Shown: positions 17,830 to 24,100 of the stretch, piece after piece
Position numbering within the stretch: position 1 is the stretch's first letter
Layout: each line of letters begins with the position of its first letter
From: a virus
IMG/VR virus record: IMGVR_UViG_3300025118_000122
Location: 1 to 25,844 of that record
DNA length: 25,844 bases
Direction: 5' to 3' (one strand)
Translations under genes and position numbers: made by a program
The notes under the pieces: generated by a model
Told to the model about the DNA's origin: nothing
The model's database searches: none
The model's input: only the letters and a program-made list of their open reading frames with translations

Positions 17830-18446
17830 TAGCGGTATAGGGCTTGATAGGGCTTGTAGCTGTCATAGACTTTCTTACCTCTTTGATGTCCAAAGAAGGT
17901 ATAGTCTCCTTGATTGCATTCATATTCCATAGCTTGTGCTCGGTTCCACTGTTCCTTTTGAGATAGTATTTGATACTGTTGAGTATCTCCTACAATTCTA
18001 CTAGATACAATAGCTGCAGCTCTAGCTACAATATAATCCTGAATAGGTCTAGGTAGGTCAACCCAATCAAATAACCATACAATATCACAAGCTACTTTCT
18101 CCCAAGTAGACCAGTCATATGTATGATTTACTTTGTCATATAATTTTCCACTTCTTCTTACTGTTTCATATTGATTATCTTTCTCATCATGTAAATCTAT
18201 TTGTAATATATTATTTGCTATTACTATTTCACCATTTCCGTCTGGTGTTAGTTCATAATATTCTTCAGTGTTGAAGGTCCAGCCTTCTGCCTGTACTTCA
18301 CGAGACACATTGATTAATGTATCATATGCAATCGCAACGTCCGGGTTGGTTTGATCTAATGTAGTGACAGGTGCCTGACCAACAGACGCCAGTATTTCAT
18401 TTACGGCTGGTAATTCTTGAGTAGCGTTAGTGGTAGGGAAAGCCAT
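17829..18446 (-). CDS. Tail tubular protein A, T7 gp11-like
   Basis: A 205-aa protein (T7 gp11 is 196 aa) that should form the ring joining portal and nozzle. Clear family marks are LPAVNEILASVGQAPVTTLD, the NPDVAIAYDTL helix and VQAEGWTFNTEEYYELTPDG near the N-terminus, then WLFDWVDLPRPIQDYIVARA in the middle. It is the first gene after the intrinsic terminator at 18461-18488, so its transcripts must come by read-through or from a promoter in the roughly 50 bases between. That gap is A+T-rich, and I see no recognisable phage polymerase promoter or good ribosome site in it. The stop overlaps the next start. Confidence 0.93.
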   Translation of the reverse strand: MAFPTTNATQELPAVNEILASVGQAPVTTLDQTNPDVAIAYDTLINVSREVQAEGWTFNTEEYYELTPDGNGEIVIANNILQIDLHDEKDNQYETVRRSGKLYDKVNHTYDWSTWEKVACDIVWLFDWVDLPRPIQDYIVARAAAIVSSRIVGDTQQYQILSQKEQWNRAQAMEYECNQGDYTFFGHQRGKKVYDSYKPYQALYR

Positions 18447-18460
18447 AGTTAATTTATATG

Positions 18461-18488
18461 AATAAAAAAAAGGGAGCCGAAGCTCCCC
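18461..18488 (-). terminator. Intrinsic terminator with C(UUCG)G tetraloop, T-phi-like position
   Basis: On the minus strand GGGAGC, a TTCG loop and GCTCCC are followed by eight T residues, then ATT. The hairpin starts about ten bases after the stop of the 99-aa gene and ends before the tail tube A start. The loop is the exceptionally stable cUUCGg type. In T7 the single strong late terminator lies just after the capsid gene and before gene 11, the same place apart from the two small genes between. Partial read-through is expected because the tail genes follow on the same strand. Confidence 0.93.
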
Positions 18489-18497
18489 GTATTGAGG

Positions 18498-18797
18498 TTA
18501 GTCACCTCTTGCTTGTGTATCGCCGCCGTCAGCTTCTACACCAGTATCACCATCTTGCCCTACATAGGCAGTACGGAAACACATGGTTTCAGAATAGACT
18601 TCGGATTTCAAAGCGGTAGCGCCTCCTTGTGTAGCTGCTACAGAAAATCTGAGAGCTGTGGATTTGTTACCATCTAAGTTGTTACCAGCTAGGGTACCTG
18701 TTACGGTAGCATAGGGTAACACTGTACTAGTACTAGGACTAGTTGGACCGCAGACACCGTTATTGCCGGCGGCCGCTGATGCGTTTACAATAGCCAT
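18498..18797 (-). CDS. Small virion-associated protein candidate downstream of capsid (99 aa)
   Basis: A 99-aa protein rich in Ala, Gly, Thr and Ser, with no charged N-terminal region and an acidic end GDTGVEADGGDTQARGD. The stop is about ten bases before the terminator, so it is the last gene of the capsid transcription unit. Composition and position suggest a minor capsid or decoration protein made in large amounts, but I do not recognise a family. The ATG lacks a Shine-Dalgarno sequence; the 17 bases before it are nearly pure A/T. Two cysteines (C16 and C72) are present. It shares the tetrapeptide ARGD near its C-terminus with the 52-aa protein encoded just upstream. Confidence 0.7.
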   Translation of the reverse strand: MAIVNASAAAGNNGVCGPTSPSTSTVLPYATVTGTLAGNNLDGNKSTALRFSVAATQGGATALKSEVYSETMCFRTAYVGQDGDTGVEADGGDTQARGD

Positions 18798-18814
18798 AAG
18801 TATAAATATATAAG

Positions 18815-18973
18815 TTAGGTGTTAGCGTCACCCCTAGCAGTTAGACCATTAGCTAGGAGTTGGCGTCCGTACTCCATAGGAGTTGGTGCGCCTTGAGTTT
18901 CAGAACGTGTCGAACCCACAGCTTGACCCGCAGGTATAGTTCTTGTTGTAGCCACTCCAGGTTTAACTGACAT
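18815..18973 (-). CDS. Small basic-to-neutral protein immediately after the capsid gene (52 aa)
   Basis: A 52-codon frame begins with ATG eight bases after the capsid stop, with GAGG placed seven bases upstream, and fills most of the interval to the next gene. The product begins MSVKPGVATTRTIPAGQAVG and ends MEYGRQLLANGLTARGDANT. There is no membrane segment or signal peptide. The good ribosome site, tight packing and the coding-like run of TPMEYGRQLLANGL support a real gene. The function is unknown; co-expression with the capsid from the terminator-bounded unit suggests a capsid-linked role. Confidence 0.7.
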   Translation of the reverse strand: MSVKPGVATTRTIPAGQAVGSTRSETQGAPTPMEYGRQLLANGLTARGDANT

Positions 18974-18981
18974 AATATACC

Positions 18982-19995
18982 TCAAGCAGTTTGTATTTCA
19001 ATTGCAGCAGCAGGGTTTAGAGTACCTACACCCATAGCCAACCTTCCAACGATCAAGTCGCCTTGATACATTGTCTTAATGTCAGCTCCGGTTGTTTGTA
19101 CCTGAGGTCCAATTGCTTCTACAATTCCAGCTGCATCCTTCTGGTATATAAGTCCAGCATGATCAGCGAAAGCACCTGAATAATCGTTGTTTTCACCAAC
19201 CTGTGCATTAACTGTACCAGCTTGGAAAGGCAGGTTGTTAGAACGCTTGATGTCGATACCAGCAATAGATACTAGTCCGTCTCCAGAGTTCAAGTTACCT
19301 TGGGTATTACCGTAGTCACGGTTTAGAATATTCGAATCAACCTGAGAAACGAGAGCGTAGTACTGGCGAGGTGCTAGTACAGCTGTGCGTCCTGTCTTAG
19401 GAAGGTTCTTCTCATCGAGAATTGAAGCGGCTTCAAAGAAGGCATCAACTAATTTCTGAGCATCATATTCATTGTTAGAACCAATCTTGATGATTGAACC
19501 ACCTGGTTCTGGACCTGGTGATGCAGTGATTGGATGGGCTTCACGAGCTGCTAGAGCAATGGTACGGAATACCTTTTTGTCATATGCTTCAGCTAGAGCG
19601 TGGCCAATTTTCTTAGAGATCTCACTTCTTAGAGAGTAGTGAGCGAGTGTTTCATCGAGGTCGTATACGAAAGCGGAGCTTATGAGAAGGTCGTCACAGA
19701 CGATGGTCTTCTCTGCTACTGGAGGATCACCCGATCCGAGGATGGGTTCGCCAGGAGTATGATAAGCTGCTTGCATACGGCCAGTGAAGATGAACTGTAG
19801 ACTCTTACCGTTCTTTAGTTGACGGTTTTGTACAGTTCCTTTTGCTATCGTTGCTGACTCATAAGCTTTGAAAAGCTCACCTGAGAACAGCTTTAGATAG
19901 GTTGCGTATTTGGTATCATAAGCAGTACCAAGGGCCAAAGGAGTTTGGCTGGTATTGTTAATACTACCAATACTAGATACAACAGTATTTGCCAT
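18982..19995 (-). CDS. Major capsid protein, T7 gp10-like
   Basis: The 337-aa product (T7 gp10A is 345 aa) shows the T7-type HK97-fold capsid pattern. The N-terminus has LKLFSGELFKAYESATIAKG. Next come LKNGKSLQFIFTGRMQAAYH and TPGEPILG (the 'GkS.qF...Gr..A.yhtpGe' region), then VCDDLLISSAFVYDLDETLA and a C-terminal VGRLAMGVGTLNPAAAIEI. Phe is encoded by TTC throughout the first third, and many codons end in C, in contrast to the A/T-ending codons of the tail genes. This fits strong translational selection on the most abundant product. No frameshift signal like that producing T7 gp10B is obvious at the end. The start has no strong ribosome site. Confidence 0.95.
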   Translation of the reverse strand: MANTVVSSIGSINNTSQTPLALGTAYDTKYATYLKLFSGELFKAYESATIAKGTVQNRQLKNGKSLQFIFTGRMQAAYHTPGEPILGSGDPPVAEKTIVCDDLLISSAFVYDLDETLAHYSLRSEISKKIGHALAEAYDKKVFRTIALAAREAHPITASPGPEPGGSIIKIGSNNEYDAQKLVDAFFEAASILDEKNLPKTGRTAVLAPRQYYALVSQVDSNILNRDYGNTQGNLNSGDGLVSIAGIDIKRSNNLPFQAGTVNAQVGENNDYSGAFADHAGLIYQKDAAGIVEAIGPQVQTTGADIKTMYQGDLIVGRLAMGVGTLNPAAAIEIQTA

Positions 19996-20028
19996 TATGC
20001 GAGAGTAAATGTATAGTTAACAGGTCTC

Positions 20029-20079
20029 TCAATCGATTGAAAAAATAAAAGTTTGTGGTCTATCCCACCGTCTAGACGG
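20029..20079 (-). promoter_or_regulatory. Capsid leader with two perfect 12-bp palindromes and a T-rich run
   Basis: The leader of the capsid gene contains CCGTCTAGACGG (20068-20079) and TCAATCGATTGA (20029-20040), both perfect inverted repeats, separated by a segment reading TTTTATTTTTT on the minus strand. CCCA and TGGG flank the first palindrome and can extend its stem with a bulge. The element could be an RNA processing site, as RNase III sites separate T7 genes, a weak terminator, a protein-binding site or part of a late promoter. The sequence alone does not decide. No T7-type promoter consensus is visible. Confidence 0.45.
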
Positions 20080-20092
20080 CATTGGGTATCCG

Positions 20093-20176
20093 CTATGTTA
20101 ACTCCGTAGAGATTACATTCGGGCCAGTGCCAATGAAAGGGAGGTCCGACTCTGAGGTGCCTCCCCTCCTGTTCAT
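20093..20176 (-). CDS. Possible 27-aa microprotein after the 158-aa gene
   Basis: The stop TAA of the 158-aa gene is followed directly by ATG, opening a 27-codon frame whose product starts MNRRGGTSESDLPFIGTGP and ends VISTELT. Its first codons include a GGGAGG/CCTCCC inverted repeat. The absence of a spacer after the stop suggests re-initiation, as at other junctions in this window. The product is too short to classify, and no Shine-Dalgarno lies at a normal distance before it. It could equally be untranslated leader of the capsid gene. Confidence 0.35.
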   Translation of the reverse strand: MNRRGGTSESDLPFIGTGPNVISTELT

Positions 20177-20653
20177 TTAGAACTTCTGATATTCAAGATA
20201 AGAACCACGTAATACAGTAGTACTTGTTCCGCCAGCTCTCATACAGAACTGGAAGTCAAGGTCTCCCGCATTAGCGCCGTTATCAAGTACACCCTGTACA
20301 ACGAGCAAACCATTTGTTGCTGAAGTTGTAAGAGATTGCGCAGCTTCTGCTACGATAGGAGCTTGTCCTATAGCAGTAGTTGAACCATCGGAACCAGATG
20401 TTACTGTCAAAAACTTAGTAGGTGATGCAGGGATATCAACGATATATTCAATATCTGCTGTAGCATCCCACAAACAGAATAGATTATAACGAAATACTAA
20501 TCTCTCATACTTTCCTATTGGAAGTTTAAGTTCAGTAATGCTAGCTAAAGTTTCAGTAGCATTAACCTGATCGTTAGGTAGAATCAAACCAGAGCTAAGA
20601 AAGCCTGGTGTATATACAACTGTACCAGCAGCTGTGTTTGAATTAAAAGGCAT
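20177..20653 (-). CDS. Putative decoration / beta-sandwich virion protein (158 aa)
   Basis: The 158-aa product is almost all beta-strand pattern with Thr, Ala and Gly loops. It has no signal peptide or membrane span. Notable parts are ELKLPIGKYERLVFRYNLFC, ADIEYIVDIPAS and the terminal RGSYLEYQKF preceded by AGDLDFQFCMRAGGTSTTVL. The pattern 'NGANAG.l.fqf....ggTSTTVLrGSYLEy' recalls small structural proteins I have seen in marine phages. Located just before the capsid gene, it is plausibly a head decoration or fibre protein. There is no recognisable Shine-Dalgarno before the ATG, and it is separated from the previous gene by 88 bases. Family unknown. Confidence 0.7.
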   Translation of the reverse strand: MPFNSNTAAGTVVYTPGFLSSGLILPNDQVNATETLASITELKLPIGKYERLVFRYNLFCLWDATADIEYIVDIPASPTKFLTVTSGSDGSTTAIGQAPIVAEAAQSLTTSATNGLLVVQGVLDNGANAGDLDFQFCMRAGGTSTTVLRGSYLEYQKF

Positions 20654-20741
20654 TGTTTAAATTGGTATAGGTTAATCAATCTGATAAGTTCCGCCTACCA
20701 GACATCTAATAGTTTTGTGTGATTACGCACGTTGGACAGAG

Positions 20742-21113
20742 TTAGAATTTATACTTTACTCCGACTTTGGTTCCCCATGAATTATCATCATCGGTATCCT
20801 TATCAGCAGTGAGTAATGCGACTTCTCCATATACATCTACCTTAGTAGTAGCTGCAAAAGATCCGCCAACTTTACCAGATACTCTGGTATCAGAATCAGC
20901 TGTGCCATCTACTGATACAACAGCGGGACCGCCTTGTATATAGAATGACGCTGTATCTGTTCCACCTTCATATCCAACATGGACATCGGTGGTAGTGCCG
21001 GTGTAGTTTGACCCGGTGAGAGCGGAGTTTGCTTCCACATTCAAATATACTCCAGCAGATGCAGGAGTCGCCAGGGCTGTTGAAGCCAGTACGGCTAGTG
21101 CAATAGTTTTCAT
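20742..21113 (-). CDS. Secreted small outer-membrane barrel-like protein
   Basis: A 123-aa protein with a textbook signal peptide. It has a short basic start (MKT), the hydrophobic core IALAVLASTALA and a TPASA site, so signal peptidase I would cut after Ala20. The mature 103 residues show alternating-polarity strands (VYLNVEANS, TTTDVHVGYEG, ASFYIQGGPAVVS, VDVYGEVALLTA, TKVGVKYKF) joined by Gly/Asp/Thr turns, and end in Phe. Terminal Phe with aromatic or hydrophobic residues at alternate positions is the usual signal for the barrel assembly machinery. I infer a small six- or eight-stranded outer-membrane barrel exported to the host envelope. It lies among head genes, between scaffold and capsid. 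From memory, short signal-peptide proteins like this recur in marine cyanophages without assigned function. Alternatives are a soluble periplasmic beta protein or an immunity factor. Confidence 0.8.
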   Translation of the reverse strand: MKTIALAVLASTALATPASAGVYLNVEANSALTGSNYTGTTTDVHVGYEGGTDTASFYIQGGPAVVSVDGTADSDTRVSGKVGGSFAATTKVDVYGEVALLTADKDTDDDNSWGTKVGVKYKF

Positions 21114-21298
21114 TGTTAAAAGTTACTTTGTTTTGGTATAAGGGATACCGCGATACTTTAGTTGGACTTTCATTAGTCTTCTCCATAGTAACAACCCCCC
21201 GTTCCATGAGTTGTTTTCATGCAAAGCACGTTAATGCCCCGAACGGACGCGGACCCTGTTGGCTTCTACTGCTTCGACAAGCGAGCCGCCACTGTATA
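21114..21298 (-). other. Non-coding leader of the barrel gene, about 185 bases
   Basis: The longest intergenic stretch of the window. It is less A+T-rich than the others and contains a GGTAT/ATACC stem with five-base loop shortly before the barrel gene start. It also has an AACAAC/GTTGTT inverted repeat enclosing a run of six G on the minus strand. No strong Shine-Dalgarno precedes the barrel start. A 79-codon frame crosses it and runs into the barrel gene in another frame, but I do not accept it as a gene. A promoter or structured untranslated leader is the likeliest content. Confidence 0.4.
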
Positions 21299-21499
21299 TT
21301 AAGTTGCTACTGTTTCAGCACCACAGTCAGAACCATCAGTTGTTGTACCAACCATTGCTTTACACTGTGCTAGTTGCGCTGCTGCAGTTGCGTTGTCATT
21401 GTAAGGAATGAACCAACGATCACCTGTAGTATTAACTACATAGTGTACTTGGAAGTCATTAGCCCGTGACGCAGGCTTTGGATTGTAAATGATACTCAT
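21299..21499 (-). CDS. Small unknown protein after the basic microprotein (66 aa)
   Basis: The 66-aa product starts MSIIYNPKPASRANDFQVHY and continues with GDRWFIPYNDNATAAAQLAQ, then a Thr/Gly-rich tail with two cysteines. Its ATG overlaps the stop of the 23-aa microprotein (ATGA), and AAGGA lies about eleven bases before it. No membrane segment or signal is visible. I do not recognise the family. Its place in the scaffold-initiated chain of coupled genes suggests expression with head assembly proteins. Confidence 0.7.
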   Translation of the reverse strand: MSIIYNPKPASRANDFQVHYVVNTTGDRWFIPYNDNATAAAQLAQCKAMVGTTTDGSDCGAETVAT

Positions 21500-21567
21500 T
21501 TCTTTTTTGTTCCTTTTTTAGGGGGTCTCCCGACTTGAGACCCATAAGTTCCTTTTCCTTTTGGCAT
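21496..21567 (-). CDS. 23-aa strongly basic microprotein between scaffold and the 66-aa gene
   Basis: The frame starts on an ATG that overlaps the scaffold stop (TAATG) and ends in a TGA that overlaps the next ATG (ATGA), so the gene fills the gap exactly. The product begins MPKGKGTYGSQVGRPP and ends KKGTKKK: seven Lys and one Arg in 23 residues, with no acidic residue. I recall closely similar Lys-rich micro-ORFs near head genes of marine cyanophages, but cannot verify this here. A nucleic-acid- or scaffold-binding role is plausible because of the charge; this is inference. Confidence 0.7.
   Translation of the reverse strand: MPKGKGTYGSQVGRPPKKGTKKK
21523..21543 (-). other. 7-bp hairpin inside the microprotein gene
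   Basis: GGGTCTC and GAGACCC form a perfect seven-base stem with a seven-base loop. On the minus strand it is followed by an A-rich, not T-rich, run, so it is not a terminator. It could be an RNA processing site or could slow ribosomes before the 66-aa gene. Confidence 0.5.
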
Positions 21568-22346
21568 TAGAATTGTAAGTTAGATCGTTCTAGTTTATCG
21601 TAAATGTCCTGACGATAAGCAGGGTCTTTCTCATATCTACTATCACTCATAGCTTTCACTACTTCGGCTTGGCTACGGAACAAGGCGCCTTCAGATTTAG
21701 CTGCTTTACCTGTAAGCATTTCTCCATCAACTCCTTTGGCATCAGTATATCTATAAGCTAAGGCTTGTACTGCAAAATAAGCAGCAAGAGGGTTACCTTG
21801 ATCCATGACATTGTCATACATCTTCACCTCGTTTTCAGTAAGATTCTGGCCAGCCCACTGCATCATATCATTATAACCTTTCTCACCACCAACAACTCCT
21901 TTCAGTTGTCCGACGTGTGCTTCAGATAAGCCTTCTGATTCAGGAGTGTCAACTCGTTCTGATCTATCCTTAAGATACATCTGTGCGATTTCTCTGGAGT
22001 CCATACCAGCGAGTTGCTTAAGAGTTTCTTCTTTATATTCACCTCCTTTAGCTTCTTCCCAAAGAGTATTTAAGAAAGTAGTGTCAACTTTATCTTCCTT
22101 TTCTTCTTCCTTTTCTTCTTTAGCTTCAGGTTTCTCTTCAGGTTCAGCAGTCTCTTCGTTAGGTGCACCAAGTTTCTTTTGTAACTCAATGTAACCTTGC
22201 TCTAAGTCTTCTGCATCTTTAAATTTACCAGCTAATAATTGATTCTGTTGTTCAGCTAATTGTTCTCCAACGGCTAGAGCTTCTTGCTCTTCTGCATTTA
22301 GTTCACCTTCAGCCTGTTCATTAGGGTTGTACGTTAGTGTTGCCAT
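21567..22346 (-). CDS. Capsid scaffolding protein, T7 gp9-like
   Basis: The 259-aa product lies between portal and capsid, where T7 encodes gp9 (307 aa). It is strongly acidic and helical. Residues 39-60 (AGKFKDAEDLEQGYIELQKK) carry the 'GKfk..eDLe..y.ELqkklg' pattern of podoviral scaffolds. Residues 62-87 are a Glu/Lys/Pro low-complexity linker. The C-terminal part after about 110 is helical and ends in DPAYRQDIYDKLERSNLQF, plausibly the capsid-binding end. The start lies inside the end of the 81-aa gene, with no strong ribosome site of its own, so translation is probably coupled. Confidence 0.88.
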   Translation of the reverse strand: MATLTYNPNEQAEGELNAEEQEALAVGEQLAEQQNQLLAGKFKDAEDLEQGYIELQKKLGAPNEETAEPEEKPEAKEEKEEEKEDKVDTTFLNTLWEEAKGGEYKEETLKQLAGMDSREIAQMYLKDRSERVDTPESEGLSEAHVGQLKGVVGGEKGYNDMMQWAGQNLTENEVKMYDNVMDQGNPLAAYFAVQALAYRYTDAKGVDGEMLTGKAAKSEGALFRSQAEVVKAMSDSRYEKDPAYRQDIYDKLERSNLQF

Positions 22347-22566
22347 TAATAGTTTCTACTTGTAAATTTCCAAGACCAACTGTTTTAACCACCTTAGTAC
22401 CAGGTGCTTTAATAGTTGGTGTTCCAACCTTCATCCGAGGTGCATACTTTATCTTAGTGACCTCTTCTTTTTCTTCAAAGAGTTCCTTATCGTCTGCACT
22501 CAGGGGTGGTTGAACTTTCTTTGTACGTTTAGCCCGTTGGGGGCGCGCCGCCTTCAATTTGTCCAC
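22321..22566 (-). CDS. 81-aa protein overlapping portal and scaffold, GTG start
   Basis: It begins with GTG at 22564-22566 inside the portal gene (38-base overlap) and ends inside the scaffold gene (26-base overlap). A GGAGGA six bases before the GTG decides the start. The N-terminal third is basic (KAARPQRAKRTKKVQPP), the middle acidic (SADDKELFEEKEEVT), and the end is KAPGTKVVKTVGLGNLQVET, likely beta. No membrane span. Small proteins of unknown function at this spot occur in other T7-like phages. I have no function for it; the charge pattern suits a minor head or DNA-contacting protein. Confidence 0.7.
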   Translation of the reverse strand: MDKLKAARPQRAKRTKKVQPPLSADDKELFEEKEEVTKIKYAPRMKVGTPTIKAPGTKVVKTVGLGNLQVETINGNTNVQP

Positions 22567-24100
22567 CGAGTTCCTCCGCTAGTTGTGGGTTTTTACTTGG
22601 GTCATTCATTGGATCACCTGTGGCAATCTTAGCTTGTTCTAGACCCATCTGTTGTTGTTGCATTGCTTGGTCTTGACCTTGAACTTCTTGCATAGAATTG
22701 ACAAGGTTCAGTACATCAATACCTTGAGCAGCTGCTAGACGTTTGATAACCTCTTCAGGATTAATGAACTTCTGTGTTGCCTCTGGTCCCATCGTTTGAG
22801 AGATGGTAGTAAGGAACATACCTAGTGCTTCACGATCCTGTCCTCTACCTAGAGCATTAACACCTGCTACAATAGTAGGTTTAACTATCTCTTTAGGTAA
22901 CTTAGGTATCTGTCCAGTCTTCTGGAATACAGACAACTTTCTATTTAAATATGGTACTAAGAACTCAACTGTAAGTAGACTAAACAGTCCACCAAGCTGT
23001 GCTTCTAGTTCCATCTGTGTCATGCGTACTTCTTCTGCTGTGGTACGCTCACTCTGTCTGACGCTTAGAATTAAGAAGGCTTCTGAAAGTCTCTTCTCTA
23101 ACTGTTGCATCATGTTATATGCAGTTGCGAAGTCTGCAGTCTTACCGACTTGCACAACTCCTATATCATCTGGTCGTCCTTGGACGATTGCTCCGTTGCC
23201 TGCTTGGGCTAGAGTCTGTGGTTTAGTGGTTGAACTAGGCGACACAACGAACACAACCTTAGCTGCTGCTGCTGATCCTTCTACGAGTGCCTGAGACAAT
23301 GCCTCAAGACTCTTCAAGTCACCACAAAATTCTTCTACTCTTCCCCTTCCATAGGCTTCACCATCTACTGTATTAAAACGTAGATGAATCCAGGGGTTAG
23401 TATCTAATGGTGCCTTACCTTGTGAAGCTGGTATAATTTTATCAAAGACTTCTTGATGCCACACGAAACGATTGTTATCTCGTTTGATATGTGTATAGAC
23501 ATCACAATCTTCTCTATCATTATCCGGATCTATACCTTGCATCTCTAGAGAATACTCAGGTATTACATCCGCCAACAATTTTTTAGCAATTTTTTCTTTG
23601 GTTACGATTTCAATTACATTACCGTTGCCATCTCTATCTATTACAAAACGGTTTAGCGGGTATAACTTAAGTCCATTCTTACCCATAAAGATTAGAGCAT
23701 TACCTGCTACAACCAAGTGCTTAAGCGCCTGGTGTATAGAAACTCTATCATCTGAGGCTGCGATAGCCTCCATGATTGTTCGCTCAATCTTAGCAAAAGA
23801 TAAATCTAATTCGGACTTCACTTCAGGTGGGATCTCCTCACCAACTTGTGATTCATCCATCTGAAGTTTGAAGAAGCTAGTGTTCACTGGCATCAGAGCC
23901 AGCATGAGTTTTGATGCTAAGGTTACTACACCTTTAGCTCCGACGGATTGCCAAGGAGTTTTTAAATCCCTGACTCCACCTCTGAACTGTTCTTCATCTC
24001 GAATTAAATATGGAAGTGTAAGTCTAGCCGCTGTATCTGCTTGTGATAAATACTCTGAACGGTATCCTACTAAAGCGTCATACCTTTTTCTGGCTGTCAT
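22529..24100 (-). CDS. Portal (head-tail connector), T7 gp8-like
   Basis: The 523-aa product (T7 gp8 is 536 aa) forms the twelve-fold ring through which DNA enters and leaves the head. Recognisable parts run in the expected order. Near the N-terminus are the YRSEYLSQADTAARLTLPYL helix, TPWQSVGAKGVVTLASKLML and ALMPVNTSFFKL. In the wing and stem are VVAGNALIFM, the DGEAYGRGRVEEFCGDLKSL segment and SVRQSERTTAEEVRMTQMEL. The C-terminus is Gln/Met-rich (QDQAMQQQQMGLEQ), as in other podoviral portals. The start overlaps the preceding stop (TAATG). Confident. Confidence 0.96.
   Translation of the reverse strand: MTARKRYDALVGYRSEYLSQADTAARLTLPYLIRDEEQFRGGVRDLKTPWQSVGAKGVVTLASKLMLALMPVNTSFFKLQMDESQVGEEIPPEVKSELDLSFAKIERTIMEAIAASDDRVSIHQALKHLVVAGNALIFMGKNGLKLYPLNRFVIDRDGNGNVIEIVTKEKIAKKLLADVIPEYSLEMQGIDPDNDREDCDVYTHIKRDNNRFVWHQEVFDKIIPASQGKAPLDTNPWIHLRFNTVDGEAYGRGRVEEFCGDLKSLEALSQALVEGSAAAAKVVFVVSPSSTTKPQTLAQAGNGAIVQGRPDDIGVVQVGKTADFATAYNMMQQLEKRLSEAFLILSVRQSERTTAEEVRMTQMELEAQLGGLFSLLTVEFLVPYLNRKLSVFQKTGQIPKLPKEIVKPTIVAGVNALGRGQDREALGMFLTTISQTMGPEATQKFINPEEVIKRLAAAQGIDVLNLVNSMQEVQGQDQAMQQQQMGLEQAKIATGDPMNDPSKNPQLAEELGGQIEGGAPPTG
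22572..22577 (-). promoter_or_regulatory. Ribosome binding site that fixes the GTG start of the 81-aa gene
   Basis: GGAGGA on the minus strand, inside the portal coding sequence, six bases before the GTG at 22566. No ATG in that frame has comparable support. Confidence 0.8.

Noticed and set aside
19996-20176. Possible tRNA or small structured RNA in the capsid leader
   Set aside because: The inverted repeats do not assemble into acceptor, D, anticodon and T arms; no TTCRA-type T loop is present in the right place.
20968-21207. 79-codon minus-strand frame (MERGVVTMEKTNES start) running into the barrel gene
   Set aside because: It overlaps the signal-peptide coding region in another frame and becomes Cys/His-rich nonsense beyond it. 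The first 35 residues look protein-like, so a broken remnant cannot be excluded, but support is too thin.
21523-21543. Hairpin GGGTCTC/GAGACCC as a terminator
   Set aside because: On the coding strand it is followed by A-rich, not T-rich, sequence; on the plus strand no T-run follows either.
22803-23294. 163-codon open frame on the plus strand
   Set aside because: It lies wholly inside the well-supported portal gene on the opposite strand, shows no domain pattern and has biased composition (many Ser, Leu, Cys).
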